A stretch of DNA of 64,000 bases from Clostridiales bacterium (GTDB taxonomy: Bacteria; Bacillota; Clostridia; Christensenellales; CAG-138), in the NCBI GenBank assembly GCA_004554165.1, contig SFNQ01000022.1, positions 1-64,000 on the forward strand, written 5' to 3'. Below, piece by piece: positions 24,544-33,678 of this stretch; position 1 is the stretch's first letter, and each line of letters starts with the position of its first letter. Under the pieces are notes generated by a model. It had not been told where the DNA came from, ran no database searches, and saw only the letters and a program-made list of their open reading frames with translations. The position numbers and the translations under genes were made by a program.

Positions 24544-26256
24544 TCAGGGCCTGCGCCGGGGCTGCTCCTGCGCGCTGCGCGTCCGCTGCGGGGCCTGTCC
24601 GCTGCCGCTGCGCTGCGCCGGCCGCGCGCCGGCCTGGCCGTCGTTTCTTGCGGAGGGTTGACGGGAAGGGCTGCGCCGCTCCGCTGCGGCGGTTCCGTCG
24701 CGCCGGGCTCCCCCGCCGCTTCCTCCGCGGCCATAGGCCTGCCCGTACGCGCTGCCGGAAGGCCGCGTCTGCTGCACCCTGCGCTGCTGTTGCTGCTGCA
24801 TCCTGCGCTGCTGACGCAGGCGGCGGCGTTTGCGCTTTTGCGCCGCGATGAGCGCAGACACGATCACCACAACCACAAGAATCCCCAGCAGCACGAGAAG
24901 CACCACGAGAAACGGGCTCATCCCCTTCTTTACAGGCTGGCTCTGGGTTGGCTCGGTGAGCAGGCCGCCGGTCGTCTGGCCGTCGCTGTCGCCCGGAGCG
25001 CTGGCGTCGTTGGTTGGCGAAAGCACGGCGACCTCCAGCACGTCTTTGGGCGCGGTCAGTTCCAGGGAAAAGATCTCCCGTCCGTTATACAGATAGCTCA
25101 CCGTGCCGAGCCACTGCCCCTGCCGGATGGGCGCGGCAAGGGAATCCGCCCAGGCGATCTCCGTCGTAATCGCTGCGGGATTGGCCTGCATCTGCTCCAG
25201 CTCGGAGGGCAGGCCGCGGATGCTGAGCTGCGAGATATCCGCCGTAAGCGTCAGCTGGCCGTTCTCGTCGAGATCCTCCGGACGTCCCCGCTGGACCGTA
25301 CAGGAAAAAGTGGTTTGCAGGTTGAGGGCTTCGCCGGAAACGGTGGTGTAGACATTGGCAAAGAGATCCTCAAAAATACCGCGCGCGTTGGTAAAGCGCT
25401 GCAGCTGCTCGCCCTTGGTATCGATGGGGTCGCCATAGAGGCAGACGATAGCGCGTGCGCCGTCCTTCTCCGCCGCGGCGATGAGACAGCTGCCCGCCTT
25501 TGTGGTCAGGCCCGTTTTGACGCCGATGCAATGGGCGTAGGGATAGGAATCGTACTGCGGCGAATCCTCTGCCGTGATCAGCAGGTTGGAATTGACCAGC
25601 TTCAGCTCGTTCTGCCGGACGCTGTTGGCGGGCACCGTATACACCCCTGTGCGGACAATGGCGGCAAAGTCCCGGTTGTTCAGGGCATAGGCGGTGAGCT
25701 TTGCCATATCCCGGGCCGTGGAATAGTGCTCGTCGCTGTGTACGCCGTTGGGATTCATAAAATGGGAATTGCTCATACCCAGCTCGGCGGCCTTCGCGTT
25801 CATCATGGAGACGAAGTTTTCAATCGTTCCGCCCACGGCCACCGCAATGGCGTCCGCTGCCTCGTTGCCGGAAACCAGCATCAGGCCGTACAGCAGGTCG
25901 CGCAGCGAGAGCGTTTCGCCCTGCACCAGCCCCATGAGCGAGCTGTTCTCGGTGTACCCGTTCTTGAGCTCGTACAGTCCCTTGATCTCCTCGCCAACGG
26001 TAACCTGGGTATCCAGACTGCTGTTTTCGAGGGCGACGATGCAGGTGAGAATCTTCGTCGTGCTGGCGGGGTACAGCTTCGTATCCGCCGCACGCTCATA
26101 GATGGGATTCGAGGCGGCGAGATCTCCCGCGTCGATCACGATGATATTCGGGGTTAACAGGCCCTCATAGTTGTATTCCGCAAGCGCTGCCGATGGCGCA
26201 AGGACCAGCAGCAGAGCGCAAAGCAGCAGGCACAGAGGGCGCAGAGGTTTGTTCAT
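24544..26256 (-). CDS. D-alanyl-D-alanine carboxypeptidase with a basic cytoplasmic tail
   Basis: A 570-residue class C low-molecular-weight penicillin-binding protein (DacF/PBP5 type) that trims the terminal D-Ala of peptidoglycan stems. A signal peptide (1-26) is followed by the catalytic motifs: SxxK as Ser65-Thr-Thr-Lys68, SxN as Ser129-Gly-Asn131 and KTG at 247-249. A C-terminal PBP5 beta domain (about 300-410) leads to a membrane helix (447-472). Most relatives end with an amphipathic anchor of about 380-430 residues. Here about 100 further residues rich in Arg, Gln, Ser and Gly extend into the cytosol. The gene is divergent from rubrerythrin and has its own promoter. Confidence 0.9.
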   Translation of the reverse strand: MNKPLRPLCLLLCALLLVLAPSAALAEYNYEGLLTPNIIVIDAGDLAASNPIYERAADTKLYPASTTKILTCIVALENSSLDTQVTVGEEIKGLYELKNGYTENSSLMGLVQGETLSLRDLLYGLMLVSGNEAADAIAVAVGGTIENFVSMMNAKAAELGMSNSHFMNPNGVHSDEHYSTARDMAKLTAYALNNRDFAAIVRTGVYTVPANSVRQNELKLVNSNLLITAEDSPQYDSYPYAHCIGVKTGLTTKAGSCLIAAAEKDGARAIVCLYGDPIDTKGEQLQRFTNARGIFEDLFANVYTTVSGEALNLQTTFSCTVQRGRPEDLDENGQLTLTADISQLSIRGLPSELEQMQANPAAITTEIAWADSLAAPIRQGQWLGTVSYLYNGREIFSLELTAPKDVLEVAVLSPTNDASAPGDSDGQTTGGLLTEPTQSQPVKKGMSPFLVVLLVLLGILVVVVIVSALIAAQKRKRRRLRQQRRMQQQQQRRVQQTRPSGSAYGQAYGRGGSGGGARRDGTAAAERRSPSRQPSARNDGQAGARPAQRSGSGQAPQRTRSAQEQPRRRP

Positions 26257-26293
26257 GCTTCCACTCCACAGTCATAGTTTTGTTCGAGCCTAC

Positions 26294-26322
26294 AGTATAC
26301 CAGCGAAAACGCGGTTTGTACA
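26294..26322 (-). promoter_or_regulatory. Promoter of the carboxypeptidase gene
   Basis: On the minus strand, TGTACA and TATACT are 17 bases apart, 38 bases before the ATG, with GGAGTGG as ribosome binding site. Confidence 0.65.
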
Positions 26323-26329
26323 GTTTTCG

Positions 26330-26358
26330 TTGAAAAATCCCCTGTTTCGTGCTATACT
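26330..26358 (+). promoter_or_regulatory. Promoter of the rubrerythrin gene
   Basis: TTGAAA (26330-26335) and TATACT (26353-26358) have a 17-base spacer, back to back with the leftward carboxypeptidase promoter. Confidence 0.75.
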
Positions 26359-26391
26359 GCTACCAGAATATGACTTGGAGGTGTTTTACTA

Positions 26392-26937
26392 ATGAAGAAG
26401 TTCCGCTGTCTGGTCTGCGGCTATATCCATGAGGGCGACGCTGCGCCCGCGGCCTGCCCGCAGTGCAAAGCGCCAGCCGAGAAGTTTGTCGAAGTAACGA
26501 CCGAGGAAAAGGTTTATGCCGCAGAGCACGTGGTCGGCATCGCCGCCGGCTGCGACCCCGAGATCATCTCGGGCCTGCGCGCCAACTTTGAGGGCGAGTG
26601 CTCCGAGGTGGGCATGTATCTTGCCATGAGCCGCGTGGCCGAGCGTGAGGGCTATCCCGAGGTTGCGGAAGCGTTCAAGCGCTATGCCTTTGAGGAGGCC
26701 GAGCACGCCGCAAAGTTTGCCGAGCTTCTCGGCGAGGTTGTCACCCCCTGCACCAAGAAGAACCTGGAGCTGCGCGCGGAAGCCGAGTTTGGCGCATGCC
26801 TCGGCAAGACCGAGCTTGCCAAGATGGCCAAAGCGCAGAATCTGGACGCCATCCATGACACCGTGCATGAAATGGCCCGCGATGAGGCCCGCCACGGCCG
26901 GGGCTTTGAGGGATTGCTGAAGCGGTATTTCAAGTAA
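26392..26937 (+). CDS. rbr: Reverse rubrerythrin (NADH peroxidase type)
   Basis: A 181-residue non-haem iron protein that reduces hydrogen peroxide. An N-terminal rubredoxin-like iron site (Cys6, Cys9, Cys22, Cys25) precedes the four-helix diiron domain. The diiron ligands are in FEGECSEVG (Glu69), EEAEH (102-105) and DEARH (164-168). This domain order is reversed relative to classical rubrerythrin and is typical of clostridial revRbr. It indicates an anaerobe with oxygen/peroxide defence. ATG 26392 follows TGGAGGTG. Confidence 0.93.
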   Translation: MKKFRCLVCGYIHEGDAAPAACPQCKAPAEKFVEVTTEEKVYAAEHVVGIAAGCDPEIISGLRANFEGECSEVGMYLAMSRVAEREGYPEVAEAFKRYAFEEAEHAAKFAELLGEVVTPCTKKNLELRAEAEFGACLGKTELAKMAKAQNLDAIHDTVHEMARDEARHGRGFEGLLKRYFK

Positions 26938-27033
26938 GCCGCAACCGGATCAAAGCCCAGCGTAAGCGGCTTTGATTCGGAGAGAATGCGCAGCGAAGCG
27001 TGCGGATGTTCGCCGCAAGGCGGACGCAGCAAA

Positions 27034-27075
27034 ACAGGAAAAGGAGCGGGACACGCGCCCCGCTCCTTTTCCTGT
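27034..27075. terminator. Bidirectional terminator between convergent genes
   Basis: A perfect 17-bp stem, ACAGGAAAAGGAGCGGG with CCCGCTCCTTTTCCTGT, abuts the stop of the leftward lipoprotein gene and follows rubrerythrin. The leftward strand continues with TTTTGC. Confidence 0.8.
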
Positions 27076-28686
27076 TCATCCGAATATCGTCCAGTCCAGC
27101 TTGCGTTTATCCAAGGGATACTCGACCAACTGATAGCAGCCGGGCCCGTTCTCCTGATACAGGACTGTGTACGCCGTTCCAGCAGGGATGGCGTATGCGT
27201 TGTTTTCATCGTCAAATACATTGGGGAAATGCTGTCCCGGCGAGGTGTGGGCAACGACCATGCAAACGCCGTCGTAAAGCTCCGAGACGCGCTTACCGTA
27301 GTCCTCCAGCCGATCCAGTTCCATGACCGGGAAGTCGTTTTCCGGCCGGTAGTTGCCGAAGATGAACCAGCTGAGATCCACGATGTAATATTTGCCCTCA
27401 TAACGGATGTAATTGTAAACATGACCGCCGCCGTTCCCGATATAATAGGCGTGGAGGATGAAGCCGATCTCCTCGTAGTCTCCCTCCAGCAGGTAGTTTA
27501 CCAGATTGGCGGAGGCGCCGCAGTTGGCAAGGCGCTGGTCCATCACTTCAAAGGCGTTGAGATTGTAGTGCCACTGCTCCCCGTCAATCGTCATGCAGCG
27601 GTCTCCGCCGCAGTCGCCGACTTTGGCGGCCAGCAGATACATCAGCACATCGCCCACAGTTTTGACCTGTTCCTTTACGTCCTCCGGCTCCATATCCAGA
27701 AGGGCGTAGGCTTCCCCGGCGGTGCGTGTGGTCCCGCCCAGCATATGGGAAATGGCATACCGGTCCATGAATTCGGGCTTGATATGCCCCGTTTCCCGTT
27801 CCTCGCCGCCGGCGAGGTATTCCTCATCCCGGTAAAACTCCACGACATCCTCCGGATTCTGCGGAGCATAGCTGCCGAAGTGGCAATCCAGTACCACCTC
27901 CGTGTCCGTTTGGAAATAGAATGCCTGGGTCATGGCTCCGCCTGGGCAGGAGATATCGTCTTCACTCCCGCAGTAGCCGATCAGGTCTGTCAGTTCCGTG
28001 ATCCGGAGCAGAGGGAATACCTCTTTCATGATGTTCGTCGTCTGCTGCCACCGCCGGGACATGGCATCCAGAGAGAACACATAGCAGCCCCCGTCCACAG
28101 GGATCACATTGCCGCAGAGCATTACCCCGCCATCGTAATCCATATTCACTGCCACCGTTCCGATATCGGGAATATCATCTCCCAGGATGTATACGGCAAG
28201 GGAGGCTGCAATGGTCGTGGCCATCATTTCTTTGTACCATTGAAAGGCATAATCCGCGCCGAAGATGCGCTGCCCTTCTTCGTTACATACCACATTGGAA
28301 TAATACGTTGCCTGCTGGGTGTCGAGCCAGGCTGCAAAATCAGCGGGCGTTGAAATTTCCTCCCGCAGGGTCTCCGGGTCTGCGTCTTTCAGCGCAGCGA
28401 CAGCGGCATCATCCAAAACACGCTCCGTGAACAGCTCGGGGTACTCGGTAAGAACAACGTATTGCCCGGAACCGGCAGGAACGGCATCCTCCTGTGCAGG
28501 TTCCGCCGTGGGCTGGACGGGCGCTTCCCTATGCTCCGGATCGTCGATCAGGAAATCCCTTGCAGAGAGTTCTTCTCCGTTCACGATACTGGGAGAAACG
28601 GCTTCCCCCATATCCGTTTCTCCACCGCAGGCGCAGAGGGAAAACACCATCCCCAGTGCCAGAAGGAATACAAGCGCTCGTTTCAT
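27076..28686 (-). CDS. Lipoprotein with a transglutaminase-like C-terminal region
   Basis: A 536-residue exported lipoprotein with a signal peptide, a lipobox ending at Cys20 and an acidic linker (about 40-75). The middle is not recognised. The C-terminal part has Cys389 in RLANCGASANL, His422 in GHVYNYIRYEGKYY and Asp437 in IVDLSW. This order and spacing match the Cys-His-Asp triad of transglutaminase-like (cysteine protease-fold) domains. It may crosslink or cleave surface peptides. This is an inference from motif layout. ATG 28686 follows GGAGGG. No partner genes are evident. Confidence 0.75.
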   Translation of the reverse strand: MKRALVFLLALGMVFSLCACGGETDMGEAVSPSIVNGEELSARDFLIDDPEHREAPVQPTAEPAQEDAVPAGSGQYVVLTEYPELFTERVLDDAAVAALKDADPETLREEISTPADFAAWLDTQQATYYSNVVCNEEGQRIFGADYAFQWYKEMMATTIAASLAVYILGDDIPDIGTVAVNMDYDGGVMLCGNVIPVDGGCYVFSLDAMSRRWQQTTNIMKEVFPLLRITELTDLIGYCGSEDDISCPGGAMTQAFYFQTDTEVVLDCHFGSYAPQNPEDVVEFYRDEEYLAGGEERETGHIKPEFMDRYAISHMLGGTTRTAGEAYALLDMEPEDVKEQVKTVGDVLMYLLAAKVGDCGGDRCMTIDGEQWHYNLNAFEVMDQRLANCGASANLVNYLLEGDYEEIGFILHAYYIGNGGGHVYNYIRYEGKYYIVDLSWFIFGNYRPENDFPVMELDRLEDYGKRVSELYDGVCMVVAHTSPGQHFPNVFDDENNAYAIPAGTAYTVLYQENGPGCYQLVEYPLDKRKLDWTIFG

Positions 28687-28782
28687 CCGTCTTTCCCTCC
28701 ATAAATGAAAAAGTTCGTGGCCGAAGCGGACCACGAATCGTACAGCCCCTACCCTTCCAATGCTCGATTGCATTTTGTGATT

Positions 28783-28811
28783 ATTATAGTCTGAACGGTA
28801 CGGTAAATCAA
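28783..28811 (-). promoter_or_regulatory. Promoter of the lipoprotein gene
   Basis: On the minus strand, TTGATT and TATAAT are 17 bases apart, about 97 bases before the ATG at 28686. Confidence 0.65.
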
Positions 28812-29195
28812 TCTGCATTTACGTAATCTGCGCTTCCCGCTGTACAGGATTCGAGGCCGGGGACGGGGCTGGCGGCAGCGTCGCTGCAGCCGCAGTCCGG
28901 GCAGCACTTTCTCCGCAGCGCCCCGGCGGCCCCTCCCGCGGAACGCAGAGGACGAAAGTGGGGAAGCGGACCGGAAAAAATCCCATAAAAAACGGATTTT
29001 GACATTGGCGGAACCGTTTTTTCTACATTTTGGTACAACATTAACAAATTATCCATACTTTATTCACAATATCTTGCAGGACTTGCGCCCCCCTTCCTAT
29101 GTTACACTATAGATGTAAAAAAGGCAGAGGTATGTCACGCGACGGATTGCCCCTTCGCGTGCCTTTTCAGAGGGAATGGATAAGGAGAGACCACC
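28812..29195. other. Intergenic region upstream of the repeat protein
   Basis: The left half is GC-rich without a gene. The right half is AT-rich and should contain the promoter of the rightward gene. Candidates such as TTGCGC with TATAGA near 29115 have poor spacing, so none is assigned. Confidence 0.4.
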
Positions 29196-29294
29196 ATGGA
29201 CGATCATCTGAACAGCTACTACGGCAACGGTAACGTTTCCGGCACGGGCGCTTCGCGCCACGGCGCACAGGACCCGGCGCAGCAGCCAGCCGCC

Positions 29295-29624
29295 GACCCG
29301 CGCCATGCCCAGCAGTATGCGTCCGATCCGCGCCATGCCCAGCAGTATGCAACCGACCCCCGCTACGCCCAGCAGTACGGGACCGACCCCCGCTACGCCC
29401 AGCAGTACGGGGCTGACCCCCGCTACGCCCAGCAGTACGGGGCCGACCCCCGCTACGCCCAGCAGTACGGGGCCGACCCCCGCTACGCCCAGCAGTACGG
29501 GGCCGACCCCCGCTACGCCCAGCAGTATGGGTCCGATCCCCGCTACGCCCAGCAGTACGAGACCGACCCCCGCTACGCCCAGCAGTACGGGGCTGATCCC
29601 CGCTACGCCCAGCAGGCGGGCTAT
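29295..29624 (+). repeat. Eleven in-frame 30-bp tandem repeats
   Basis: Each unit encodes ten residues, DPR(Y/H)AQQY(G/A/E)(A/T/S). Central units are nearly identical at the DNA level, so the copy number is likely variable between strains. Confidence 0.95.
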
Positions 29625-29654
29625 GCCGCCATGCAGCCGCAGGACGCCTACAGC

Positions 29655-29863
29655 CAGACCGGCCGCATCCGCACTCAGCGCCAGCACGAGGCCTACGCAG
29701 AGGAGGAGCAGGCTTACGCCCATCCCGGCCAGACCGGCCGCGTCCGCACCCAGCGCCAGCAGGAGGCCTACGCAGAGGAGGAGCAGCCCTACGGCCATCC
29801 CGGCCAGACCGGCCGCGTCACGAGGCCTACGCAGAGGAGGAGCAGCCCTACGCCCATCCCGGC
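29655..29863 (+). repeat. 75-bp repeats with a 16-base deletion in the third copy
   Basis: Copies at 29655-29729 and 29730-29804 are 75 bases. The third, 29805-29863, is 59 bases, missing the segment encoding RTQRQ plus one base right after GTC at 29819. Confidence 0.85.
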
Positions 29864-30815
29864 CAGACCGGCCGCGTCCGCACCCGGCGCGAGGACAGCG
29901 CTTATGAAGATGCGGCAGCCTATGCAGGCGAGGAGGACGAGGCTGGTCTGGACGACGGAGCCGGAAACGGATTTCAACGCCGTCTGCTGGCCATCCGCAA
30001 CGCGATGAATAACGTCCCCGCCAGAACGCTCCTGCTCGTGGGCGGCGGCATCACGCTCGTACTCATCATGGTGATTCTTCTTGTCGTGCTCCTTCCCAAG
30101 GGGAACGACGAGCCGCCCGCAACGGTTATGGCTTCCGAAACGCCGGTCGTTTCCAGCACGCCGACGCCTACCCCGGCGCCCACGCCCACGCCGGAGCCCA
30201 CGCCGCACCCCTGCGCCACGCCCATCGAGCGCGGCATGGACCTTCCCATCGTGGCGGAAATTCAGCAGCGGCTCATTGACCTGGGCTATATGGACTATCC
30301 CGTGGTTGACGGCGTGGAACAGGTTACCACCGTTTACGGCAGCGCAACGCGGGAGGCGGTCAAAACCTTCCAGTCGAAGAACGACATCATCTCCACCGGC
30401 AACTGCGGCGAGATCACCTACGATGCGCTCATGTCCGACAATGCCAAAGCCTTCTATCTCTCCCGCGGCGACGAGGGGGACAGGGTTACGCAGCTTCAGG
30501 CCCGGCTGATCACGCTGGGATATCTCTCCGCAACGGCCACGGGCCACTATGGCGAGGAAACGGTGCTCGCCGTGCAAAAGTTCCAGCAGGCCAATGGTCT
30601 TAATGCGGACGGCAAGGCCGGTCAGCAGACGCTGGCGCTGGTCTACAGCGACGCGGCGCTTCCCGCAAACGCCGCCACCAGTTCGCCCAGTTCCAGCCCC
30701 GCGGGAAGCAGTACACCCGCAGGCAGCAGCACACCCGCAGGCAGCACCTCCGGCGTAACCGCGACAACGACGACGCCCGCGCCATAAGGCCGCTGTAAGG
30801 CGCAGAAGGTAAAAC

Positions 30816-30863
30816 AACGGTTCCCCCTTTGCTGTAATCCGGCGTTGGGGGGAACCGTTTTCT
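30816..30863 (+). terminator. Terminator of the repeat-protein gene
   Basis: AACGGTTCCCCC (30816-30827) pairs with GGGGGAACCGTT (30848-30859), followed by TTTCTGTTTT. Confidence 0.85.
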
Positions 30864-30895
30864 GTTTTCCGGCTGCTGTTGTTTCGCCCGCCGTA

Positions 30896-31645
30896 TTATG
30901 CCCCTTCCACCGGCCGAAGAAAGCGGCGGATGGGTTCGATCAGCGCGTCCGCCGCTGCCGGCGTGTAGCGCGGCGAGATGGCCAGCGTCACAAAATCATA
31001 GGGCGCCTCGGCGGAAAAGGCGCGGTAATCCTCATACACCCGGTAGGGAACCGAGGGCTCCGGCCCGTGCTTTGACTCCATCAGCCCCGCGGCAAAGGAG
31101 CTGAGCCGCAACCGGTCCCTGCGGCCCGATTCATATAGCTGCGCCGGCATGTCCGGGCGGGACCGGGGATTTCGCACGTTGTCCAGCGAGGCAATCCAGC
31201 GGAAGGCGAGGGCAAAAAGCAGGTAGTTCGCCTCATCGAGCTGGCGGTTTTCATAATAGCGTTCCAGAGCGGGACGTACCCCGGGCCGCTGGGGCAAAAC
31301 GCCGTTCAGCACATAGCCCGGCCCGGGATAGCCGATGCCCAGATCGCTGTGCGCGTCCACATGGGTGACGTGAAAGGGCGCCCTGAGCCTCCCCTCCGCC
31401 ATGCGCGCCCGCCAGAAGGCCAGGGCGCCATCGTGGGTTTCAAACACGCAGCCGGGCACAGGCGCAGCCGCCGACAGGCCGCACTGCCGCGTGAGAAAGG
31501 CCTCCACCGCTGCCGCCGGCCAGGGCTCGCAGCCGGCTGGCGCGGGCCGCTCTCCGGGCGCCGCCAGCGGGCAGCAGTCCGCCAGAAAGAAATCCAGATC
31601 CAGGTCCAGCACGCGCATGGGCCCGCCCTGCTCCGGGGCGCTCAT
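30896..31645 (-). CDS. UPF0489-family protein
   Basis: A 249-residue protein starting with MSAPEQGGPMRVLDLDLDFFL. The DLDxDFFL opening, the THVDAHSDLGIG motif and the late YDFVTLAISPRYTP segment match the UPF0489 family, which is thought to adopt an arginase/deacetylase-like metal-binding fold. The biochemical role is unknown. ATG 31645 has GGGGAGG at seven bases; the frame upstream of it is intergenic. It lies next to the AlkD-like gene on the same strand, 214 bases apart. Confidence 0.75.
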   Translation of the reverse strand: MSAPEQGGPMRVLDLDLDFFLADCCPLAAPGERPAPAGCEPWPAAAVEAFLTRQCGLSAAAPVPGCVFETHDGALAFWRARMAEGRLRAPFHVTHVDAHSDLGIGYPGPGYVLNGVLPQRPGVRPALERYYENRQLDEANYLLFALAFRWIASLDNVRNPRSRPDMPAQLYESGRRDRLRLSSFAAGLMESKHGPEPSVPYRVYEDYRAFSAEAPYDFVTLAISPRYTPAAADALIEPIRRFLRPVEGA

Positions 31646-31859
31646 GCCGGTTCCTCCCCGGCGCACGCGGCCGTTATTCTTCTTTTGGTTTCCATAGGCT
31701 TCATCTCTCGTATTGCATGATGCGCTGTGATGATTGCTGCTTTTTTGATTGCCCCGTCTGTCCTGCAGCAGAAACGGGCGTCCCGCCAGGCCCTGCACAT
31801 TCATAGAATAGGAACCCCGGCAGATTGGCAAGCGGGCTGGCTGTCAAAAAAGCGTCCTC

Positions 31860-32651
31860 TCAGAAGCAGCCGCCCGCCCCGGTGGTGCGGTTCCCCTGCG
31901 GCGTTCCCGGCCGGGATGGCCCCACCGGGAGGCTACCGCTTCGCCCGCGCGCCGGTTTGGGCCTTGCGCCGATGCGCAGCGTTTGCAGAAACGCCTTTTG
32001 CTCCGGCGTGATGCGAAAGCTCTCCCGCGCCTTCTGGATGGCCTTGTTGTGAACCCATGGGTCGAAGGCGCGCTGCGTGAGGCAGGGGAGCACGGCCTCA
32101 TAATGATACACCAGCGCCTCGCTGAGATACCAGGCCACCGCCATATTGATATAGTATTCGTCCGTCCGCAGCGCGGCAAGGCGATCCAGCACGGCAGGCG
32201 CAAAGCGCTCCCTCACGAAAGACTTGAGCAGCGTGACCACGGAAAACCGGACCGTATAGGGCGCGGCGCTGTCAAGCCATTTCAGGCAGCAGGCATAGGC
32301 GCGCTCCGGCTCCCGCGAAAACACGGCGGGTGAAAACCCGTCGCACACGGCCCAGTTGTCAAGATACGGCAAAAAGCGCTCGATTTGCGGCAGAATCTCC
32401 TCAAAGGGCCCTTCCGCAGCCGACAGCAGCAGCGCGTGGAGCATGTTCTCGTCGTAATAGCGATGGGGCAGCGCCGCAAGAAAGGCCGCGCAGCGCTCCG
32501 GCTCCTTGCTGAGCTGCTTTGCATAACGGCGCAGGACGGGCATCCGCACGCCGATGACGCTTTCCCTGTCGATGGTGGGGATCAGCGCCGCCTGAAAATC
32601 ACGGTACGCCATATCCCGCAGGGCGAACAGTTCCGTCCGAATCCGTTCCAT
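31860..32651 (-). CDS. DNA alkylation repair protein, AlkD-like HEAT-repeat fold
   Basis: A 263-residue protein made of HEAT-like helical repeats, with the AlkD-type segments VRMPVLRRYAKQL, LPYLDNWAVCDGFSPAVF, AVAWYLSEALVYHYEAVLP and WVHNKAIQKARESFRI. AlkD enzymes remove N3/N7-alkylated bases. The WxxCD and DPWVHNKAIQK motifs fit the family; activity is not proven. About 36 residues after the last helix are Gly/Pro/Arg-rich and look like read-through into former intergenic DNA. ATG 32651 follows GGGAGG. Confidence 0.82.
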   Translation of the reverse strand: MERIRTELFALRDMAYRDFQAALIPTIDRESVIGVRMPVLRRYAKQLSKEPERCAAFLAALPHRYYDENMLHALLLSAAEGPFEEILPQIERFLPYLDNWAVCDGFSPAVFSREPERAYACCLKWLDSAAPYTVRFSVVTLLKSFVRERFAPAVLDRLAALRTDEYYINMAVAWYLSEALVYHYEAVLPCLTQRAFDPWVHNKAIQKARESFRITPEQKAFLQTLRIGARPKPARGRSGSLPVGPSRPGTPQGNRTTGAGGCF

Positions 32652-32698
32652 AATCGCCTCCCGCCTGTTCTTTGGGGCGCGCCGGGCCCACTTTTTTT

Positions 32699-32704
32699 AT
32701 TATA
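32699..32704 (-). promoter_or_regulatory. Extended -10 of the AlkD-like gene
   Basis: On the minus strand, TGTGGTATAAT contains a consensus -10. There is no good -35. Confidence 0.4.
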
Positions 32705-32766
32705 CCACACAGTGGGGCGGATTGCTTGTGTCACAGAACGTTTCCCCGGATTTTACATCCTCAGGC

Positions 32767-32795
32767 TTGCGCGGGATTGGAAAATGCAGTATACT
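32767..32795 (+). promoter_or_regulatory. Promoter of the HAD phosphatase gene
   Basis: TTGCGC (32767-32772) and TATACT (32790-32795) have a 17-base spacer, 100 bases before the ATG. Confidence 0.65.
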
Positions 32796-32894
32796 GTGCC
32801 GAACGCTGCGGCGTATGGATGCTTTTTCCCGCGCGGCCGGCTTATGGGAAGCGGCTGCGGTTTGGAGGATAGAGAGAAAGAGAGTGAAAGAATT

Positions 32895-33668
32895 ATGAAG
32901 GATTTACGAAACCGGAAGGGCTTTATCTGCGACATGGATGGCGTGATTTACCACGGCAACCAGCTTTTGCCGGGGGTCAGGGAGTTCGTCGCCTGGCTGT
33001 ACAGCGAGGGGAAGGAGTTTCTCTTCCTCACCAATTCAAGCCGCAAATCCCCCAAGGAGCTGCAGCAGAAGCTGGCGCGCATGGGCCTTGAGGTGGATGA
33101 GAGTCATTTCTACACCAGCGCGCTGGCCACAGCCCGTTTTATCAGCAGCCAGAGTCCGGGATGCAGCGCCTATGTCATCGGCGATCCGGGCCTGTACAAC
33201 GCCCTCTATGACTGCGGCATCACCATCAACGAGGTCGATCCGGAATACGTCATCGTGGGGGAGACCACGGGCTATAATTACGACAGCATCTGCCGCGCCA
33301 TGCACCACATCGCGCACGGCGCAAAGCTCATCGGCACGAACTACGATCTGACCGGGCCCACGGAAAACGGCCTTGAGCCCGCCTGCCGCACGCTGGTGGT
33401 GCCCATTGAGGCCGCAACGGGCAAGAAGGCCTACTTCGTCGGCAAGCCCAACCCGCTCATGATGCGCACGGGCCTGCAGCTGCTGGGCGTGCATGCGGCG
33501 GACGCGGCCATGATCGGCGACCGCATGGATACCGACGTAATCGCGGGCATCGAGAGCGGACTGGATACGGTGCTGGTGCTCTCCGGCGTCAGCGACCGCG
33601 ATACGATCGAGCGCTTCCCCTACCGGCCGCGCCTGGTGCTCTCCGGCGTTGGCGAAATCCCGGGCTGA
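32895..33668 (+). CDS. HAD-superfamily IIA hydrolase, NagD-like
   Basis: A 257-residue phosphatase. HAD motif I is GFICDMDGVIYHG (about 8-20), motif II FLTNSSRKS, and motif III/IV lies around VGKPNPLMM and AMIGDRMDTDVIAG. The type IIA cap sits between motifs II and III, as in NagD and p-nitrophenyl phosphatases, which act on nucleotides or sugar phosphates. ATG 32895 has only a weak purine-rich ribosome binding site. The larger open frame upstream has no support. Confidence 0.88.
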   Translation: MKDLRNRKGFICDMDGVIYHGNQLLPGVREFVAWLYSEGKEFLFLTNSSRKSPKELQQKLARMGLEVDESHFYTSALATARFISSQSPGCSAYVIGDPGLYNALYDCGITINEVDPEYVIVGETTGYNYDSICRAMHHIAHGAKLIGTNYDLTGPTENGLEPACRTLVVPIEAATGKKAYFVGKPNPLMMRTGLQLLGVHAADAAMIGDRMDTDVIAGIESGLDTVLVLSGVSDRDTIERFPYRPRLVLSGVGEIPG

Positions 33669-33678
33669 GCGCCGCGCA

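Larger units (their letters stand above)
29196..30787 (+). pseudogene. Tandem-repeat, single-pass membrane protein with peptidoglycan-binding domains; frameshifted
   Basis: The product starts at ATG 29196 with eleven copies of a ten-residue repeat (DPRYAQQYGA type), then copies of a 25-residue repeat (QTGRVRTQRQ...YAHPG). After QTGRV at 29819 the third 25-residue copy lacks 16 bases, so the frame is lost and a stop is reached at 30008. The other frame continues the repeat, an acidic stretch, a membrane helix (LLLVGGGITLVLIMVILLVVLL), a Pro/Thr linker and two peptidoglycan-binding-1-like repeats (IVAEIQQRLIDLGY..., VTQLQARLITLGY...). It ends in a Ser/Thr-rich tail at 30787. The early stop overlaps an ATG (ATGA, 30005-30008), so the membrane/wall-binding half could still be made alone. 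Confidence 0.8.

Noticed and set aside
29295..29624. Regular 30-bp repeats considered as a CRISPR array
   Set aside because: There are no spacers; repeats are directly adjacent, in frame, and encode a protein repeat.
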